From contig MU604000.1 in assembly GCA_025201845.1 (NCBI GenBank), positions 1 through 64,000 on the forward strand: a DNA stretch of 64,000 bases, written 5' to 3'. Position 1 is the stretch's first letter, and the number at the start of each line of letters is the position of its first letter. Below the pieces are notes generated by a model, which was not told the origin of the DNA, searched no databases, and was given only the letters and a program-made list of their open reading frames with translations. The translations under genes were made by a program, and so were the position numbers. Shown here one piece after another: positions 18,245 through 27,244 of this stretch. The DNA comes from Martensiomyces pterosporus (taxonomy: Eukaryota > Kickxellomycota > Kickxellomycetes > Kickxellales > Kickxellaceae).

Positions 18245-19735
18245 TTACACAGTGGCAACGCTGTTAATGTCTGTGATGAGCTGGTCTGCCACCAGCGTCT
18301 TTCCCTTGAGGGACTCGAGGCCCTCGCCGGCATAGGAGACCAGGGCGGAGATCTCAAAGCTGGGCTCCTGGCCCTCAACCAGCTGCACCCTGGCGCCGGC
18401 GTCCTCGGCGAAGCGGATGCACTGCTGGATGAGGTCGCTGCGCGACGTCTCGGGGCAGTCGACGCCCGAGCCCGGGGCGTTCTTGAGGGGAGAGAACTGG
18501 TCCTTGCGGTCAACCTCGAGAATGGCCATGCGCTGGACGTAGGGGAAGACGTCAAACACAAAGCGCTCGAGCTTGATGCCGTTGGGCTTGGTGGGGGCGA
18601 TCTGCGCGCCGCTCTCAATGTCGACGCACTTGATCTTCTTCTTGGCGACGTGGTGCTCCAGCCTGGACTCGATGTCGGGCACCCGCTTCTGCAGGAAGTC
18701 GAGCGTGTAGAAGTGGTTGCAGATGTTGCCCGCGTTGTAGGCGAGCTGCGAGGTGCCCTCGCGAGTCATCCTGGCCATGTCCTCGCTGATCTCCGAGTAC
18801 TCGACAACGCTGTAGTGGCCGTTGCGCAGGCAGATGACGCCGACGGGCTCGTCCCAGGACTTCTTGGGCACAACAAGGGCGCCGCACTCGGCTCCACGCA
18901 GGGCAGCATACCCGATGAACGTGGGGTCGGCAACGCGCACAAGGCAGTTGTCGACGCAGTACGAGTGGATGTGCTCGACGCCGCGGTTGCGGAGCCAGTC
19001 GAGGGCGCCGCTGAGCCGCAGGGCCTCGTAGATTCCGCCGTTGCCGTCGGGAGCAACAGCGACCTTGCCGGGCTGCTCAAGCATGATCTTGCCGTCAAAG
19101 TCAAAGCACGGGAGGACGCCCTGGTTGAAGAAGAAGACGTCGTTGGGGTTGAGGCCAAAGTAGTCCTCGTCAGCAAACTTCTTCTGCGTCGCGGCGCTGG
19201 TGGGGCCCGAGGTCATGACCAGCCAGGGGATGATGGCCTTGGTCGCGCTGTCCTTGTCGGACGCGATCTCCTGCAGGCGGCGGATGCGCTCGGCCTGGAT
19301 CTCAAACAGACACTTGCCCGACGGAAGACCAATGTCGTAGCAGCCCTTGGGTGCAGACGAGCCCAGGCGGGTGCCCTGGCCGCCAGCGAGGAGAATGACG
19401 GCAACCTTGTTCTCGCGAATCAGGCGAATGCCCTCCGCGCGCCACTCGGCATTGGCGTCGGCCTGGGCGCTGTCGAGCGTCGAGGCAAACGAGTCCGAGG
19501 CCAGGGGCTCGAGCTGGACCGAGTCCTCGAGAGGAGCAGGGTTGCGGACGGTGCGGTCGAAGAATTCGTTGCAGCGCTCGATGTCGATGCTGCTGAGCTG
19601 CTCAAAGAGCGCGGTGGCGGCCTCGTCCTCGAGGTCGTCGAAGAACTTGAAGACGTGGGCCTGGCTGGCATCGGCGTAGCGCTTCTTGAGGGCAGCAAGG
19701 CTCTCGGAGGTGAACGATGGCGTGCTCTGAACCAT
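18245..19735 (-). CDS. UAP1: UDP-N-acetylglucosamine pyrophosphorylase, paralogue A
   Basis: A 496-residue enzyme making UDP-GlcNAc from UTP and GlcNAc-1-phosphate, the cytosolic donor for chitin, N-glycans and GPI anchors. The nucleotide-binding loop LLAGGQGTRLGSSAPKGCYD begins at about residue 115. The uridine/sugar pocket motifs VAPDGNGGIYEAL, HSYCVDNCLVRVADP and VEYSEISED are present, as are the late GNICNHFYTLDFL and KLERFVFDVFP blocks and a C-terminal DCPETSRSDL. Length is as for yeast Qri1 (477 aa). Paralogue B lies 2.26 kb upstream in the same orientation. No residue expected to be catalytic is visibly missing, so both look active. ATG is at 19735 (minus). Confidence 0.93.
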   Translation of the reverse strand: MVQSTPSFTSESLAALKKRYADASQAHVFKFFDDLEDEAATALFEQLSSIDIERCNEFFDRTVRNPAPLEDSVQLEPLASDSFASTLDSAQADANAEWRAEGIRLIRENKVAVILLAGGQGTRLGSSAPKGCYDIGLPSGKCLFEIQAERIRRLQEIASDKDSATKAIIPWLVMTSGPTSAATQKKFADEDYFGLNPNDVFFFNQGVLPCFDFDGKIMLEQPGKVAVAPDGNGGIYEALRLSGALDWLRNRGVEHIHSYCVDNCLVRVADPTFIGYAALRGAECGALVVPKKSWDEPVGVICLRNGHYSVVEYSEISEDMARMTREGTSQLAYNAGNICNHFYTLDFLQKRVPDIESRLEHHVAKKKIKCVDIESGAQIAPTKPNGIKLERFVFDVFPYVQRMAILEVDRKDQFSPLKNAPGSGVDCPETSRSDLIQQCIRFAEDAGARVQLVEGQEPSFEISALVSYAGEGLESLKGKTLVADQLITDINSVATV

Positions 19736-19887
19736 TGTGCTGTCTATGTGGGTTTCTGGCTGGCGGCGAAAAGACGTGTTGGGCGTCGTGGTGTGGAGAG
19801 CAGCTTGACTCGTTGGAAATGATGCTACAGACTAGGTTATCAATGCGAAAGGCAGAAGCGGAATTGTGCGCTTTAGCTGTAGCGTAG

Positions 19888-19915
19888 GCAGTGGTGCAGT
19901 GGTGCAGTGGTGCAG
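19888..19915. repeat. GCAGTGGT octamer repeat
   Basis: Three tandem copies of GCAGTGGT plus a partial unit, about 150 bases upstream of UAP1 paralogue A. Confidence 0.85.
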
Positions 19916-21130
19916 CGTGCCGTACGGAGAAGAGGAATTAAAAAAAGAACGCAGAGAGAAAAGAGCGAAGCGGGGGGCGTGTGTGTGCGTGCCTGCGTGC
20001 TGGTAGAGCAAGTGAATGAACGGAGGAGGAGAGAAGCAGCGAGGAAGCAGGTGCGCGCCTTTAGTTTTAAATGCGCCCTGTTTCCTCCTCTCGACAAGCA
20101 CAGCCCCTCCGCGCATCATCCCGCTGCTCTGCCTTCGTGCATGGGCATCGCGTATTATCGCCCTTCAAATCGGGAGCAATGCACGGAGCGAATAGAGTGC
20201 CACTACATGCTCCTTCTCTCCCGCTTCCCCCCAGCCTCCACTATTCTCCAACCCTGCCACTGTGTCCCCATTTGCTCATTGGGCTGCCCAAAAAGACTGG
20301 ACAGCGTGCTTTCTAAGCTGCCCGCAGCCCACAGGCTGGCCATTCTCGCGTCGCCCTTTTGAATTGTGCCTCCGTCGGGGGCAAATAGAATAAGGGCAGT
20401 AGAGCAGAGCGACAGAACGAGGGCAAAACGGGGGAGGCTTGTTCACACGCAAAGCAGCAACAATCGCGCTCCAAGCTTTCCTCTTCCTCCAAGAGAATGC
20501 CGCGCTGCAATGGCATTCTGCCTCGTCCCACGGAGCTGTGCTAATGAAGCTGCTGTGTGTGGACGGAAGGGAGGAGAGGAGGAGCAGAGGGGCGCTGGGA
20601 AACAGGCGCTCGGAGTGGGCCTGTCGAGGAGGACAAAGGGCATCTCAAAACAGGAAGCAGCGAGCGAGTGGGCGCTGAGGTAGAGTGCATGTGTGAGCCT
20701 GTGCGAGAAAGTCGCGCCTCGACCTGCGCCTTGGCCTTTCTTGGTGCAATGGCTGGCTGGGTTGGGCTGATCTGGACAAGAATAGCCAAGGGAGGCTTGA
20801 GTTCACCGGCGCTTACCTTGGGTGGAAATAGTGTACACAGGGAAGAGTGCGCTTGTGCGAAGAAATGTGCCTCGGGGTACGGTGGTGCCGGCGCGTGTGT
20901 ATGCGTGAATGCGAGTACAGAGAGACAGATAGGCGGCGGGCGAGAGTGTTGTGTGCGGTAGCGACGAGAGAGAAAAGTTGTGATGAACTAAGGAGAAAGA
21001 AAGGAGCAGAGGCAGGTGGCGCACAGGGGACGCGCTGTATTTAAACGCTGGAACGCGGATGCTGGCTGGAGCAAGGGCGGGGAATGCATGCTGGCTGTCA
21101 CCCAAGAGACCACCGCCAGGCACCAGAAGG

Positions 21131-21202
21131 CAGCAAGACAGCAAGACAGCAAGGCAGCAAGGCAGCAAGACAGCAAGGCAGCAAGGCAGCAAGACAGCAA
21201 GG
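21131..21202. repeat. CAGCAAGR 8-bp minisatellite, nine units
   Basis: Nine perfect 8-bp units CAGCAAGA or CAGCAAGG with the terminal base running A,A,G,G,A,G,G,A,G, so a 24-bp higher-order unit has also duplicated. Confidence 0.9.
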
Positions 21203-21770
21203 CAGTAATTGCAGACACCCTTCTATCACCCAGTCAGAGTGCCTCCTGCCTTGACTGTTATTCGCTCGTCTAAAAATAACTTGTATTTCTGGTGCTCAAA
21301 CACACTCCCCAAAGCACATTGAGGAAACAACACAAGATCGGCCCTCATTCTCCCAGCCGAGCAGCAGCGCCAGGAGATAAAGCCACGCAAAAAGAAAAAC
21401 AAGCCCACGAGCCGCCCTGCGATTTCCTTGGATCAGGTCATTTGTTGGGGCTTTGTAGCACGCCGTGGCCCTGGGAACAGAGCAGTTGTGCCTCTGTATA
21501 GTGCGCTGGTCGTCTGAGCACTACACTGCATGCCGGCCATGTCGTCATAGGGGCTGCTCCACGCCGCTGCTGCTCTACCGCGCCTGCCTGCCAGTTGCAC
21601 AGGCGCCAGCGCCGGCGCTCTGGAGAGGAGTCGAGGCGGGAAGATATCCGGCCAAGTCAGGTCAGCCGGCCATGAGGAGGGGCGCAGGACGCCCGCTCCT
21701 TTGTCTCGGCGATCGCATGCAGTCGCAGTCCTCCCCCGGCAAATGCCCGCTGCCATGCGCGCCCGCACCA

Positions 21771-21865
21771 GCACAGCACAGCACAGCACAGCACAGCACA
21801 GCACCACACAGCACAGCACCACACAGCACAGCACCGCACAGCACCGCACAGCACCGCACAGCACA
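21771..21865. repeat. GCACA/GCACC pentamer minisatellite
   Basis: About 19 pentamer units (GCACA, with GCACC and ACACA variants) in 95 bases, arranged in 10-15 bp higher-order units, just past the 3' end of UAP1 paralogue B. Confidence 0.9.
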
Positions 21866-21995
21866 GCATGGCACGCCAAGGGCGGCGGTGGTGATATACT
21901 ACTGTTATTATTAGTTTCGTTTGTGCAACAGGTAAAAATAGAAAATGGAGAATAGAAGCACAGGTAGAAGGGGTGCAAAAATAGAGATGCGGGGC

Positions 21996-23462
21996 CTAGA
22001 GCGCGCTGAGCAGCTGGCTGCCCGAAAGGGTCCTTCCCTTGAGGCTCTCCAGCCCCTCGCCCTCGTACGTGACGGCCGGCGCAAGCTCAAATGCAGGCTC
22101 GCCGTCCACCTGCACGGTGGCGCCCGCAGCCTCCGCAAACCGGATGTGCTGCGCAATCAGGTCGTGGCGCGATGTCTCGGGGCAATCAGCGCCCGCGCCA
22201 GGTGCGTTCTTGAGCGGCGAGAATTGGTCCCTGCGATCAACCTCGAGCACACTCAGCGTCTTGCAGTAGGGGAACACATCGAACACAAAGCGCTCCAGCT
22301 TGATGCCGTTGGGCTTTGTGGGCTTGACCTGCTCGCCTGTGGCGAGATCGATGCTCTTGATTTTCTTGTTGGCCACGTGGTGCTCCAGCTTGGACTCGAA
22401 CTCGGGCGTGCGCTCAAGGAAGTCAAGCGTGTAGAAGTGGTTGCAGATGTTGCCCGCGTTGTACAAGAGCTCGTCGCTGCCCGGGCGGGTCATCTTGGCG
22501 ATCTCCTCGCTGATCTCCGAGTACTCCACCACCTCAAAGCGGCCGTTGCGGCGGCAGACCACGCCAACGCTCTCGTCCCACGAGCTCTTGGGCACTGCCA
22601 TCGCGCCGCACTCCGAGCCCTGCTGGGCGCAGTAGCCGACGTATGTGGGGTCGGCGGGGCGCACAAGGATGTTGTCGACGCAGTAGGCGTGGAGGTACTG
22701 GATGCCCATCTCGCGCAGCTTTCTGAGCGTGCCCGAGACGCGCAGGCCCTCGTAGATTCCGCCGTTGCCGTCGGGGGCAACTGCGACCTTGGACTTGGTC
22801 TCGAGCATGATCTTGCCCTCAAATGTGAAGCACGGCAGCACGCCCTGGTCAAAGAACACCACGTCGTCCGCGCTGAGGCCAAAGTAGCCGTTGCTCTTGA
22901 TGTAGTCAATTGTCGCATCGTGGGTTGGCGCAGACGTCATCACGAGCCAGGGAATGCGCGCAGGCTTGGCCAGGCCCTTCTTGGCTGCAACCACCTCGCC
23001 GAGCTTCTTGATGCGCTCCGCCTGCAGCTGGAAAAGGGACTTGTGCGAGGGGATTCCGACGTCATAGCAGCCCTTGGGCGCGGAGGAGCCCAGGCGGGTG
23101 CCCTGCCCGCCAGCCATCACAAGGGTCGCGACCTTGCCCTGGGCAAGCAGGTCGATGCCGTTCTGGTGCCACTGCTCGACAGTCGAGGGCATGGCGTGGA
23201 TCGTGCTGCCGATCTCGTCGGCACCCAGGGGCTCGGGAAGCGCCTTGCTGGCGAGTTCTTCGGCCTGGGCCGTGGGATCGGCCTTGGCAACCGTGCGCTT
23301 GAAGCACTCGATGTAGCTCTCCAGGTCCATGCATGCGATCTGGGTCAGCAGCGACTGCTTCTCCGCGTCGCTCAGCTCGCCAAAGTACGCAAGAAGATGC
23401 TCCTGGCCAAGCTTCTCGAGACGGGTCTTGATTGTGCTGTACTGCTCCTGGACGGTAGCCAT
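21996..23462 (-). CDS. UAP1: UDP-N-acetylglucosamine pyrophosphorylase, paralogue B
   Basis: A 488-residue paralogue of the gene at 18245-19735, with the same landmarks: VMAGGQGTRLGSSAPKGCYD near residue 115, VAPDGNGGIYEGL, HAYCVDNILVRPADP, VEYSEISEEI, GNICNHFYTLDFL, KLERFVFDVFP and DCPETSRHDL. The catalytic core is strongly alike between the two; the N-terminal 100 residues and the last 40 differ most (for example DAEKQSLLTQIACMDLESY here versus DEAATALFEQLSSIDIERC). This is a tandem duplication old enough for regulatory and peripheral divergence. A TATA box stands about 175 bases upstream of the ATG at 23462 (minus). Confidence 0.93.
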   Translation of the reverse strand: MATVQEQYSTIKTRLEKLGQEHLLAYFGELSDAEKQSLLTQIACMDLESYIECFKRTVAKADPTAQAEELASKALPEPLGADEIGSTIHAMPSTVEQWHQNGIDLLAQGKVATLVMAGGQGTRLGSSAPKGCYDVGIPSHKSLFQLQAERIKKLGEVVAAKKGLAKPARIPWLVMTSAPTHDATIDYIKSNGYFGLSADDVVFFDQGVLPCFTFEGKIMLETKSKVAVAPDGNGGIYEGLRVSGTLRKLREMGIQYLHAYCVDNILVRPADPTYVGYCAQQGSECGAMAVPKSSWDESVGVVCRRNGRFEVVEYSEISEEIAKMTRPGSDELLYNAGNICNHFYTLDFLERTPEFESKLEHHVANKKIKSIDLATGEQVKPTKPNGIKLERFVFDVFPYCKTLSVLEVDRRDQFSPLKNAPGAGADCPETSRHDLIAQHIRFAEAAGATVQVDGEPAFELAPAVTYEGEGLESLKGRTLSGSQLLSAL

Positions 23463-24661
23463 GTTTTGGAAATAAGGGGCTGCTTGCTGGTCTTGCCTGG
23501 ATATTAATGGGCAGTGGGATATTAGCTGTGGTGTGGTAGTAGTGGTAGTAGAGCGGGCTGCTGGGAGGGTTTGTTGGCTGCTGTTGGTGCTGGTTCAAGT
23601 CGAGAGCTGGGAGTTGGGCTGCTCCCGCCAAGCGCCTTTTATATGCGCCAGCCTAGCGCGCCATGCCGCATGCTGCGTGGAAGACGGCAGGCACACAGCG
23701 CTGTGGCAGCGCTGGCCTTCGCTCTGATTCTACTCGGCAGCGTGGTTTAGGTGCCCTCCCGCTTCTTTGGCCGCGCTTTCCCCGTGCGCACCCTCCATCT
23801 GTTTGGCCGAACCGGCAAGTTCCACTGCCGCTCGTGTAACCACAAGCCGCTCACGCACAGCATTTCTACAATGTGCAACAAAGTCGCTCCACATGCCATA
23901 TATGCTGTTCACGCAACAAAAAAAGATCAACATGGGCAATGGCACGGTCCAGAGAAGAAAAGTGACCCGGAGTTCCAGTCCGCCATCGATGTTATCTAAA
24001 GGCATCTCCGTGAGGAGCAATCTCCAGCTCACAGTCCACTCAGCGCATGCGAGCAAAGCACGATATCACCTGGCCGCAATACCAAGGCTCGTTCCCACAC
24101 GCCCGCCCCACGCTGATCTGTCGCACATACCCGCCCTCTGCCTCGCCGCTGCCTTGGTAAATATGGACGCATTGCAGGCGCTGCGGCTTCTAGACGGTGG
24201 TTTTATTGTTGTTTACGTGCAATCGATGAAGCTGGATGGGGCATAGATTAGCTCGGGCACTGAAGAGCAGCAAACCCCGCCATGCTGCCCCTCAGATCGC
24301 CCTGTGGTGCAAAGCGGGCCGAGTGCCCTTGGTCCGTGAATATGCCCGCAGACGCGCGCCCCGCTTTCACATGCGGAGGCTGCTGCAGACAAGCACACGG
24401 CGGTGAGTGGCTGTGGCTCAGGCCACCCCGCTTGCGCCCTCTTTCCTGCCTGAAACGACGCGTCCTCTGGTTCCACAGATCGCCTCTTCTCTTGATGTCC
24501 TTCTCGCTGGCCGGAATTCCCGCCAAAGCACAGTGCCTGGACGATCCTGCAGCTCGCCTCACACCATCGCGTGTGTCTCCACTAATCGGTGCAACCAGCC
24601 CATCCACAGCGCCATGTACTGCCCCCGTGAAAAAGCGTGGAGGGCAGAGCAAGTGAGGGCG
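23463..24661. other. Intergenic between UAP1 B promoter and the VanZ-like gene
   Basis: 1.2 kb without a supported gene. Short ORFs here start at non-ATG codons or have no recognisable sequence. The UAP1 B TATA box is at its left end. Confidence 0.5.
23637..23644 (-). promoter_or_regulatory. TATA box of UAP1 paralogue B
   Basis: ATATAAAA on the minus strand within GGCGC-ATATAAAAGG, about 175-180 bases upstream of the ATG at 23462. Confidence 0.55.
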
Positions 24662-25312
24662 CTAGCGGTTGTCCCGGGATGGCGGTGGCGTGTTCACCAG
24701 TATCTCGTCCAGCTCCACATCCAGCTCGTCCTCGGCCTCAAGGTCGATGGAGGTCCTCTCCGCATCCCCAGGGCTGATCACCCAGTAGCTCGCGCTATCT
24801 CTGTAGTTCTGACCACCAGCCCTTGGCTGTATGATCCACTTGTCGACCATCCACCCGGCAAACAAGAAGGTGCATGTGCCCAGTATGTTAGCGCCAATGT
24901 CGCGCCAGTCAAACGCCCTCGACGTCAACAGCCGCTGGAGAACCTCGCTAAACACGCAGGCGGTGGCCATCGATAGCACCGTCAGCTTCCACACCTTGCG
25001 CCGCGGAATCGCTGCTTGGAACGAAAAGAACACCAAGACCCCCATTATGCCAAAGCCAACAAAGTGCAAGGCCTTGTCTGACACCGGGATTGATATGAGC
25101 TGGGTGAAGCCCAGGATTGCGAGAAAGAGCATCCACGCAAAGAGCACGGCAACTACGGAAACACGCAGTCCGTTCGTCATCGGTATTCGCGCCATATCCA
25201 ACAAATGCTGTGCAGGTAGCTGTCGTGTCAGGGGTGTAGAAAATAAAGGTTTGGTGGCTAGCAGTCCCGCCACGACTCGCCCGCGGCGGAAAATCCCAGC
25301 AGGATACGCCAT
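24662..25312 (-). CDS. VanZ-like membrane protein
   Basis: A 216-residue protein. After an Arg-rich, acid-free N-terminus come four hydrophobic segments (about residues 50-70, 80-100, 107-125 and 140-160). The VanZ-family signature is visible: SDKALHFVGFGIMG (Asp/His pair before TM2), SEVLQRLLTSRAFDWRDIGANILGT (Glu and the D-x-x-D/N pattern before TM4). The soluble C-terminal tail is acidic and Pro-rich. The function of eukaryotic VanZ-like proteins is unknown. Two starts are possible: the ATG at 25312, whose extra 39 residues resemble a mitochondrial presequence, or the ATG at 25195 (MARIPM). Confidence 0.75.
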   Translation of the reverse strand: MAYPAGIFRRGRVVAGLLATKPLFSTPLTRQLPAQHLLDMARIPMTNGLRVSVVAVLFAWMLFLAILGFTQLISIPVSDKALHFVGFGIMGVLVFFSFQAAIPRRKVWKLTVLSMATACVFSEVLQRLLTSRAFDWRDIGANILGTCTFLFAGWMVDKWIIQPRAGGQNYRDSASYWVISPGDAERTSIDLEAEDELDVELDEILVNTPPPSRDNR

Positions 25313-25956
25313 GTGTCTGGCACAGCTGGGCTTTTGGTCAGATCACGTGGCGAGGTGTGCGTTTGCGCTGATAGCGTATCTGCTGCAGCTAATCCCACGC
25401 CGCCTGCGCTGGTAAAGCGAGGCCACACTGCAAAGCGGGTGGGTGGGAATGCGCATCGGACATTTATGGCATTGTCTGGCATTGCGCAGGCCCAGCTTGT
25501 TTCGTGTCAAATGAGGGACGCCAGGATATTGCGCCCAGGAAATGCAAACATCTGGGTCGTATTGAACAATATATGGCCACTATCTTATCATGCACATCCA
25601 TCTCTTAGCATCAGCAAGCACCTGCCCCTGCCATGCCATGCAGCTTGCAGCCAGCCGTAGCGGTTTCTACCCATGGCGTGTTCTCTTATTTGTAAAATAA
25701 TAGGCCCTGCGGCCGGCTGGCACGAGCAAAGGGCAGGGATGGAGGGAAGGAGCGGGCAGCGGGACGCTATATAAATACATTCCACTAGAGCAGGGAGGAG
25801 GCGTGTTCCGAGCACTCGACACCAACATTTGCCTTCCTCATACATCCCCCATTTCTGCTTCCTCTCCCGCTCTCTTTTCCCACACAGCAAGCAAGGAGCT
25901 TCCTAGTTGGTAGCCTAACCCTCTTACACAACGCAGCTGCAGCTATTCTGGTTATA
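25313..25956. other. Intergenic: VanZ-like promoter (minus) and Lys/Gly-rich gene promoter (plus)
   Basis: No supported ORF. A strong TATA box is at 25768. Confidence 0.5.
25768..25777 (+). promoter_or_regulatory. Strong TATA box
   Basis: TATATAAATA, a near-consensus TATA box, 189 bases upstream of the ATG of the 42-codon Lys/Gly-rich gene; followed by CT-rich sequence. Confidence 0.65.
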
Positions 25957-26085
25957 ATGTCCAAGGCAAAGGGCGACAAGAAGGATGCCAAGAAGGATGC
26001 CAAAGGTGCCAAGGGTGGCAAGGGCAAGGGAGCCAAGGACAAGGGCGGTGCTAAGGACAAGGGCGGGTCAAAGAAGTCCAAGTAG
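25957..26085 (+). CDS. 42-residue Lys/Gly/Asp-rich small protein
   Basis: A short ORF from ATG at 25957 to TAG at 26083-26085 encodes 42 residues: 17 Lys, 10 Gly, the rest Ala, Asp and Ser, with no aromatic or large hydrophobic residue after Met1. It is built from near-repeats: KKDAK twice, then GAKGGKGKGAKDKGG and AKDKGGSKKSK. AAG is used for nearly all Lys, as in highly expressed genes here. A near-consensus TATA box 189 bases upstream, the same spacing as other genes in the window, supports real transcription. The protein would be fully disordered and strongly basic; nucleic-acid or ribosome binding is plausible but unproven. It does not match eS25 or H1 beyond composition. Confidence 0.65.
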   Translation: MSKAKGDKKDAKKDAKGAKGGKGKGAKDKGGAKDKGGSKKSK

Positions 26086-26347
26086 CAACGCAGCAACAGC
26101 CCTCGCAGTGAGCCCTGGTGCAAACATGGCAGCACACACACATGCATACGCAGACATGTTATAGCAGTGGTTAGCTTCTTACATGGTGCTGTCACAATAA
26201 AGTGCCAAAGTTTGCAGGTGCCGCAGCCATGGCTGGGAGAATGGCTGGATGTAGTTCATTGGCATATGCAGAAGAAGAAGAAGAAAAAAAACAAAGCGGA
26301 GAGGTTGGTTTTACTAGTGTCGTTTACAGTGGCCAGCCTCTGCCTGG
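26086..26347. other. Intergenic between small basic gene and CYSTM-like copy A
   Basis: Two convergent 3' UTRs; an AAG-rich tract (about 26270-26290) is the only notable element. Confidence 0.5.
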
Positions 26348-26617
26348 CTAGCAGGTGCATGCAAGAACGGATTCGTATGAGCCGCCACGGGTCTGGTCAC
26401 CAGGGGTGACATCGCCTTGGCAGCAGCAGCAGAAGGACGCGCAGAACCAGATGGTAAACCGACGGAACCCGCTCTTGTCAGCCTCAATGAGACCCAGGCT
26501 TGCCGCAGACGACTCGTAGGAAGCTCTGGCCGGCTGGCTGTACTGCTCCGCGGTCAGTGCTGGCTTCTCTGGGGGCTGGTACGGCGGCGCGCTCGTTTCT
26601 GTTGTTGGTCCTGCCAT
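26348..26617 (-). CDS. Small Cys-rich C-terminal protein, CYSTM-like, copy A
   Basis: An 89-residue protein: a Pro/Tyr/Gln-rich N-terminal half (SAPPYQPPEKPALTAEQYSQPA), a charged linker (LIEADKSGFRRF), then a short hydrophobic Cys cluster FCASFCCCCQGD at about residues 58-69 and a polar tail. A Pro/Gln/Tyr-rich head plus a run of cysteines in a hydrophobic stretch is the plan of cysteine-rich transmembrane module (CYSTM) proteins, tail-anchored stress-response proteins, although here the Cys cluster is not the very C-terminus. The fit is tentative. Copy B lies 320 bases upstream in the same orientation with about 85% identity over the shared part. ATG at 26617; an in-frame stop upstream excludes a longer protein. 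Confidence 0.75.
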   Translation of the reverse strand: MAGPTTETSAPPYQPPEKPALTAEQYSQPARASYESSAASLGLIEADKSGFRRFTIWFCASFCCCCQGDVTPGDQTRGGSYESVLACTC

Positions 26618-26935
26618 TTCCTTGCAAGCTGAGAGGTTTTTTAATTCGTAGAATGTGTTGAATGAAGGGCGAAAACTGAAATAAGCGAGACAATAAAGGG
26701 CAATGCAGTGTCAAGTAGATGAGCGAGGCGAGTTTGAAAGCAAGTGTAACTGAATAACAGCGAAGGGGTTGTTTGCGAAGCTAAAAAAACCCCCAGAGAG
26801 GGAAATCAGGATCGTCAAAGTATTTATGTACGCATCTGCTCAGGCCTTGCATACAACCCCGACAGCAGTCCTTTAGGTGGTCTTCGAACATCGCTAATTA
26901 GCATTTACACTCTTTCCACCCCCTCCAATGCACCC
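26618..26935. other. Spacer between the CYSTM-like copies
   Basis: The first about 85 bases upstream of copy A closely match the sequence upstream of copy B. The remainder is AT-rich with no gene. Confidence 0.6.
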
Positions 26936-27244
26936 CTACACCCCTAGCGTTGTACAGGCCAACCTGCATGCACCAGACCAGTCGCATGTAATGGGGGGTT
27001 CGTATGAGTCGCCACTGGACTGGTCATCAGGGACGGCATCGCCTTGGCAGCAGCAGCAGAAGGACGCGCAGAACCAGGTGGTAAACCGACGAAACCCGCT
27101 CTTGTCAGCCTCAATGAGATCCAGTCTTGCCGCAGAAGACTCGTAAGAAACTCTGGCCGGCTGGCTGTACTGCTCCGCGGCCAGCGCTGGCGTCTCAGGG
27201 GGTTGGTACGGCGGCGCACTCGCTTCCGTTGTCGGCCCTGCCAT
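26936..27244 (-). CDS. Small Cys-rich C-terminal protein, CYSTM-like, copy B
   Basis: The 102-residue paralogue of copy A, with the same head (SAPPYQPPETPALAAEQYSQPA), linker (LIEADKSGFRRF) and Cys cluster (FCASFCCCCQGD). Its tail is longer and has two further cysteines (CDWSGACRLACTTLGV at the end). The frame stays open 45 codons upstream, but copy A has a stop in that region and only the ATG at 27244 is conserved, so I use it. A minus-strand TATATATG lies about 95 bases upstream. Differences from copy A concentrate in the linker and tail while the Cys cluster is unchanged, suggesting selection. Confidence 0.78.
   Translation of the reverse strand: MAGPTTEASAPPYQPPETPALAAEQYSQPARVSYESSAARLDLIEADKSGFRRFTTWFCASFCCCCQGDAVPDDQSSGDSYEPPITCDWSGACRLACTTLGV

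Larger units (their letters stand above)
19736..21995. other. 2.26 kb intergenic spacer between the two UAP1 genes
   Basis: No ORF has an ATG start with family-like or compositionally coding sequence. It holds three GC-rich minisatellites (19888, 21131 and 21771) and a TTTAAAT element near 20066 (minus-strand TATA-like, about 330 bases from paralogue A). It must contain the promoter of paralogue A and the 3' UTR of paralogue B. Confidence 0.55.

Noticed and set aside
21131..21202. CRISPR-like direct repeats
   Set aside because: Units are 8 bp without spacers and the genome is eukaryotic; it is a minisatellite.
21945..23507. 520-codon and 390-codon (18650-19822) plus-strand ORFs
   Set aside because: Each is the antisense shadow of a UAP1 gene; the near-identical text of the two shadows follows from UAP1 similarity.
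23730..24056. 108-codon minus-strand ORF
   Set aside because: Begins at TTG; ATG-led part is short and unrecognisable.
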